A program made the translations under genes and the position numbers. A DNA stretch of 9,038 nucleotides from Paracoccaceae bacterium (GTDB taxonomy: Bacteria > Pseudomonadota > Alphaproteobacteria > Rhodobacterales > Rhodobacteraceae): contig SKWJ01000508.1 in the NCBI GenBank assembly GCA_007128995.1, positions 1-9,038 on the forward strand. Reading direction: 5' to 3'. The notes below the pieces were generated by a model. That model ran no database searches. It had not been told where the DNA came from and saw nothing but the letters and a program-made list of their open reading frames with translations. This document shows positions 6,353 through 9,038 of the stretch, piece after piece. Numbering within the stretch: position 1 is the stretch's first letter; each line of letters starts with the position of its first letter.

Positions 6353-9038
6353 GCATCCGCCCTCCATCCGGGTCGAAAAAAACAGGCGGGCACAGGGCCA
6401 CATCGACCTTTTTGCCGCGCAATCCGTCGTCAAGGCGCAACACTTCGCCATGGCGCGCGCGTCCGTTTTCCACCAATGCCAACCCGATCCAGCTTTGCAG
6501 GGTTGGCGAATAGCATACCGATTTCACATGACCCTGCCCATACGCCGCCTTGGCGGGTTTGTCGCTGGGGTAAAGATGCGCACCAGCCGTGATTTCAGCC
6601 TGCGGGTCATTGGGGCGCAGGCCTACAAGTTGCAGACGCGCAGGCCCTGTCAGACCTGCGCGCGTGCTGGCTGCGCGGCCGATGAAGTCTTTTTTTGTGG
6701 ACATCATCCCTTGCAACCCCAGATCGAAGGCCGTCACGCGCCCGTCAATCTCGGCATGGGTGATGAACCCCTTCTCGATGCGCAACACATTGAGCGCCTC
6801 CATCCCGTAAGCACCACCGCCCAAGCCTTCGGCCAGGGCGACAAGCTGGCGATACAGATCGGCCCCGTAGCGCGCGGGCACAGCCAGTTCATAACCGCGC
6901 TCGCCACTGAACGAGATGCGGAACAACCGCGCATCAACCCCGCCCAGATCAAGCGGCATGCAGCCCATGAAGGGCAGATCAGGCACATCGCCCAGGACAT
7001 GGCCCAACACTTCATCGGCCAGCGGGCCGGCAATGGCGAATTGCGCCCAGGCCTCCGTGACCGAGATCAGCCGAACCGCCCAATCTGAGCAGAATGCCTG
7101 TTGCACGAAATCCAGATGGCGCATCACCTCGCCTGCGGCAGCCGTGGTCGTGGTGATCAGGAAATGCTGATCGCCCAGCCGCGCGCAAGTGCCGTCATCC
7201 ATGACATGGCCATCCTCGCGCAGCATCAGCCCATACCGCACGCGGCCTGGTTTCAGGCTGGACATTGTGTTGGTATAGACGAAATCCAGAAACCGCGCGG
7301 CATCCGGCCCCTGCACATTGATCTTCCCGAGGGTCGAGACGTCACAGATTCCGACCGTGTGGCGGACATGCCGGACTTCGCGGTTGCAGGCATCGCGCCA
7401 GTCTTGATCCCGGGAATTCGGAAAGTAGGAGGGGCGATACCACAGCCCGGCTTCAATCATCGGTGCGCCCATTGCGCGGGTCTGACGGTCAGATGTGGTC
7501 AGTCGTTCGGGCGCGAAGCCCTTGGCATAGCCCCCCGCACCGAGCGCCGCGATGGATACCGGTACGAAAGGCGGGCGGAAGGTGGTCGTTCCAGTGCCGG
7601 GAATGGTGCCGCCTGTGGCATCGGCCAGAACGGCCAGCGCGCCCATGTTCGAGGATTTGCCCTGATCAGGGGCCATACCTTGGGTCGTGTAGCGTTTCAT
7701 GTGCTCGACAGATGTGAACCCTTCTCGCGCGGCAAGGCTGATATCCTTGGTGGTGACATCATTGGCAAAGTCCAGCCATGCACGGCCCTGTGCCTGCACC
7801 TGCCAGAGCGGTCTGATGACATAGGGCGCATCTTCGGCTTGGGGCAGGGGGCTGTCAGGGGGGATCAGGCCCAGATCGGCAAGCGCGTGCTTTGCAGCCT
7901 CTGCCCCGCCGTGCAGCGCCGCATGGGTTGAAAACCGCCCCGCCGCTGCACCCGCAACGCCCATCCCTGGAACCATGTCGGCACGGGGAATGAACGCGGC
8001 AATCCCCTCATCCCAGACGGGACGGCCATTCATGTGGCAACACAGCGCAAGCGCCGGATTCCAGCCTCCCGAAAGGGCAAGTGTATCCGCCAAGATGCGT
8101 GTTTCGCGCGCCCCCTGCCGCAGCGTCACTTCGCGCAGACCATGTCGCCCGCGCGTGCCCGTCACCTCGGCCCCGGAATGAACCGCGAAAGGGGCGGTGA
8201 CCTGCAGATCTGGTCGCGGGTCGATATAGGCGCGAATCTCCATTCCCTCGGCGGCAAGGCCCTGTGCCATGTGCAGCGCGTGATCGTTATTGCCGAAGAT
8301 CACCACGCGCCCCGGATCGACCGCGAAGCGCCGCCAGTAGCTGGCAACCGCGCTCAGCAGCATGATGCCGGGGCGGTCATTGCCCGGATGCGCGATCGGG
8401 CGCTCCAATGCCCCGGTTGCAAGGATCGCGCGGCGGGTCGTGATCCGCCAGTAACATTCGCGCGGCGTGCGGCCGGGCGCGGCCATATGCAGACCAACCC
8501 GCTCAACTGCGCCGTAAACGCCGCCATCATAGGCCCCGAAGACGCTGGTACGGGCCATCAGCCGGACATTGGGTAGGCTTGCCAGCTCGGACAGCACACC
8601 CGCTGCCCAGTGTGCATATGGCATCTCGTCAATCCAGCCCGGATCAGACAGCAGCCGCCCCCCCATCTGGCGGTCTTCTTCGCACAGGATCACCTCAGCG
8701 CCTGCCCGAGCAGCACGGAGTGCTGCCATCAGACCGGCCGGCCCGGACCCGATCACCAGCAGATCACAAAAGGCAAAGGCTGCTTCATGCGGCGCGTCCT
8801 GATGGGTTTGCGGCAAGCGCCCCAGCCCGGCCGCGCGCCGGATCAGTGGCTCGTAAAGCCCCTCCCAGAAGGTTCGCGGCCACATGAAGGTCTTGTAATA
8901 GAACCCGGCGCCAAGGAAGGGCGACAAAAGATCATTCACCGCCATCACATCGCGCCGGACAGATGGCCAGCAATTTTGCGCGCGCGCTTGCAGCCCCGGA
9001 TGCAATTCCTGCATCGTCGCGCGGATATTGGGGTGAAA
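6345..9038 (-). CDS. soxA: Sarcosine oxidase alpha subunit (5' end beyond window)
   Basis: 897 residues are visible. The frame stays open to the window edge (FHPNIRAT precedes the ATG at 9014), and SoxA proteins contain the equivalent of this stretch internally, so ATG 9014 is not the start and roughly 100 N-terminal residues are missing. In order (first visible codon as 1): the marker segment WPSVRRDVMAVNDLLSPFL and AGFYYKTFMWP; a Rossmann nucleotide-binding domain with GSGPAG at 97-102, which binds NAD in this family; a second dinucleotide-fold part around GRVVIFGNNDHA (243-254); then from about 513 a GcvT-like folate-binding domain with DVSTLGKINVQGPDA and GERGYE (712-717), and a C-terminal GcvT barrel to the end. 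The tetramer (with SoxB, SoxD and SoxG) oxidises sarcosine and passes the methyl carbon to tetrahydrofolate as 5,10-methylene-THF, releasing glycine and H2O2. The usual order is soxBDAG, so soxB and soxD are expected just outside the right edge. No frameshift or lost motif is seen. Confidence 0.96.
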   Translation of the reverse strand, partial: FHPNIRATMQELHPGLQARAQNCWPSVRRDVMAVNDLLSPFLGAGFYYKTFMWPRTFWEGLYEPLIRRAAGLGRLPQTHQDAPHEAAFAFCDLLVIGSGPAGLMAALRAARAGAEVILCEEDRQMGGRLLSDPGWIDEMPYAHWAAGVLSELASLPNVRLMARTSVFGAYDGGVYGAVERVGLHMAAPGRTPRECYWRITTRRAILATGALERPIAHPGNDRPGIMLLSAVASYWRRFAVDPGRVVIFGNNDHALHMAQGLAAEGMEIRAYIDPRPDLQVTAPFAVHSGAEVTGTRGRHGLREVTLRQGARETRILADTLALSGGWNPALALCCHMNGRPVWDEGIAAFIPRADMVPGMGVAGAAAGRFSTHAALHGGAEAAKHALADLGLIPPDSPLPQAEDAPYVIRPLWQVQAQGRAWLDFANDVTTKDISLAAREGFTSVEHMKRYTTQGMAPDQGKSSNMGALAVLADATGGTIPGTGTTTFRPPFVPVSIAALGAGGYAKGFAPERLTTSDRQTRAMGAPMIEAGLWYRPSYFPNSRDQDWRDACNREVRHVRHTVGICDVSTLGKINVQGPDAARFLDFVYTNTMSSLKPGRVRYGLMLREDGHVMDDGTCARLGDQHFLITTTTAAAGEVMRHLDFVQQAFCSDWAVRLISVTEAWAQFAIAGPLADEVLGHVLGDVPDLPFMGCMPLDLGGVDARLFRISFSGERGYELAVPARYGADLYRQLVALAEGLGGGAYGMEALNVLRIEKGFITHAEIDGRVTAFDLGLQGMMSTKKDFIGRAASTRAGLTGPARLQLVGLRPNDPQAEITAGAHLYPSDKPAKAAYGQGHVKSVCYSPTLQSWIGLALVENGRARHGEVLRLDDGLRGKKVDVALCPPVFFDPDGGRMRD
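6360..6365 (-). promoter_or_regulatory. Ribosome-binding site fixing the GTG start of soxG
   Basis: On the minus strand GGAGGG lies 7 bases before GTG 6352 and within the last codons of soxA. It is the only good ribosome-binding sequence near the candidate starts and decides for the 166-residue protein over the ATG at 6367. Confidence 0.65.

Noticed and set aside
5913..7088. Plus-strand open frame of 391 residues opposite soxG and soxA
   Set aside because: No recognisable fold, low-complexity composition, and it overlaps two conserved sox genes on the other strand.
7101..7931. Plus-strand open frame of 276 residues opposite soxA
   Set aside because: Antisense to the conserved GcvT and central parts of SoxA. 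No motif of its own.
6345..9014. Complete 889-residue sarcosine oxidase alpha starting at ATG 9014
   Set aside because: The frame continues to the window edge with residues (PNIRAT) that match the internal SoxA context, and SoxA normally carries about 100 more N-terminal residues, so 9014 is an internal Met.

Overview
The window is GC-rich (low to mid 60s % by eye) and tightly packed. It looks like an alphaproteobacterium, most likely of the Rhodobacteraceae/Roseobacter type. The evidence for this is codon use, the tetrameric sarcosine oxidase locus, and a PotD-like protein that resembles the subfamily I recall from Rhodobacterales and Rhizobiales. The placement is inference from memory, not a search result.

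Layout. Bases 1-150 appear to be a non-coding leader with two adjacent dyad symmetries, although one reading frame stays open through it. Bases 151-5766 hold a plus-strand unit of five genes: a YtcJ/Amidohydro_3-type metal-dependent amidohydrolase, then a complete PotABCD-type ABC importer. The importer genes run in the order ATPase, permease 1, permease 2 (GTG start, 8-nt overlap), and periplasmic binding protein with a signal peptide. A hairpin with a perfect 9-bp stem and a short T-run at 5791-5823 closes the unit. Converging from the right on the minus strand are soxG (5852-6352) and most of soxA (6345-9038, 5' end outside the window). These are the gamma and alpha subunits of heterotetrameric sarcosine oxidase, the distal half of a typical soxBDAG operon.

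How the genes may work together. The importer has the signature of a polyamine or cationic amine uptake system: the recalled E. coli PotD ligand residues are retained, with two acidic residues in swapped order. The amidohydrolase at the head of the unit would then hydrolyse an amide or N-formyl/N-acyl bond in the imported compound in the cytoplasm. The sox genes oxidatively demethylate sarcosine to glycine, giving methylene-tetrahydrofolate and H2O2. Together this suggests a region for scavenging nitrogen and carbon from amines. The link between the two convergent units is only proximity, and the true substrate of the importer and amidohydrolase is unknown.

I found no mobile element, CRISPR array, RNA gene or clear sign of recent transfer. 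Apart from the amidohydrolase-importer pairing and the upstream dyads, this is an ordinary metabolic region. I do not see evidence of a wholly new system.
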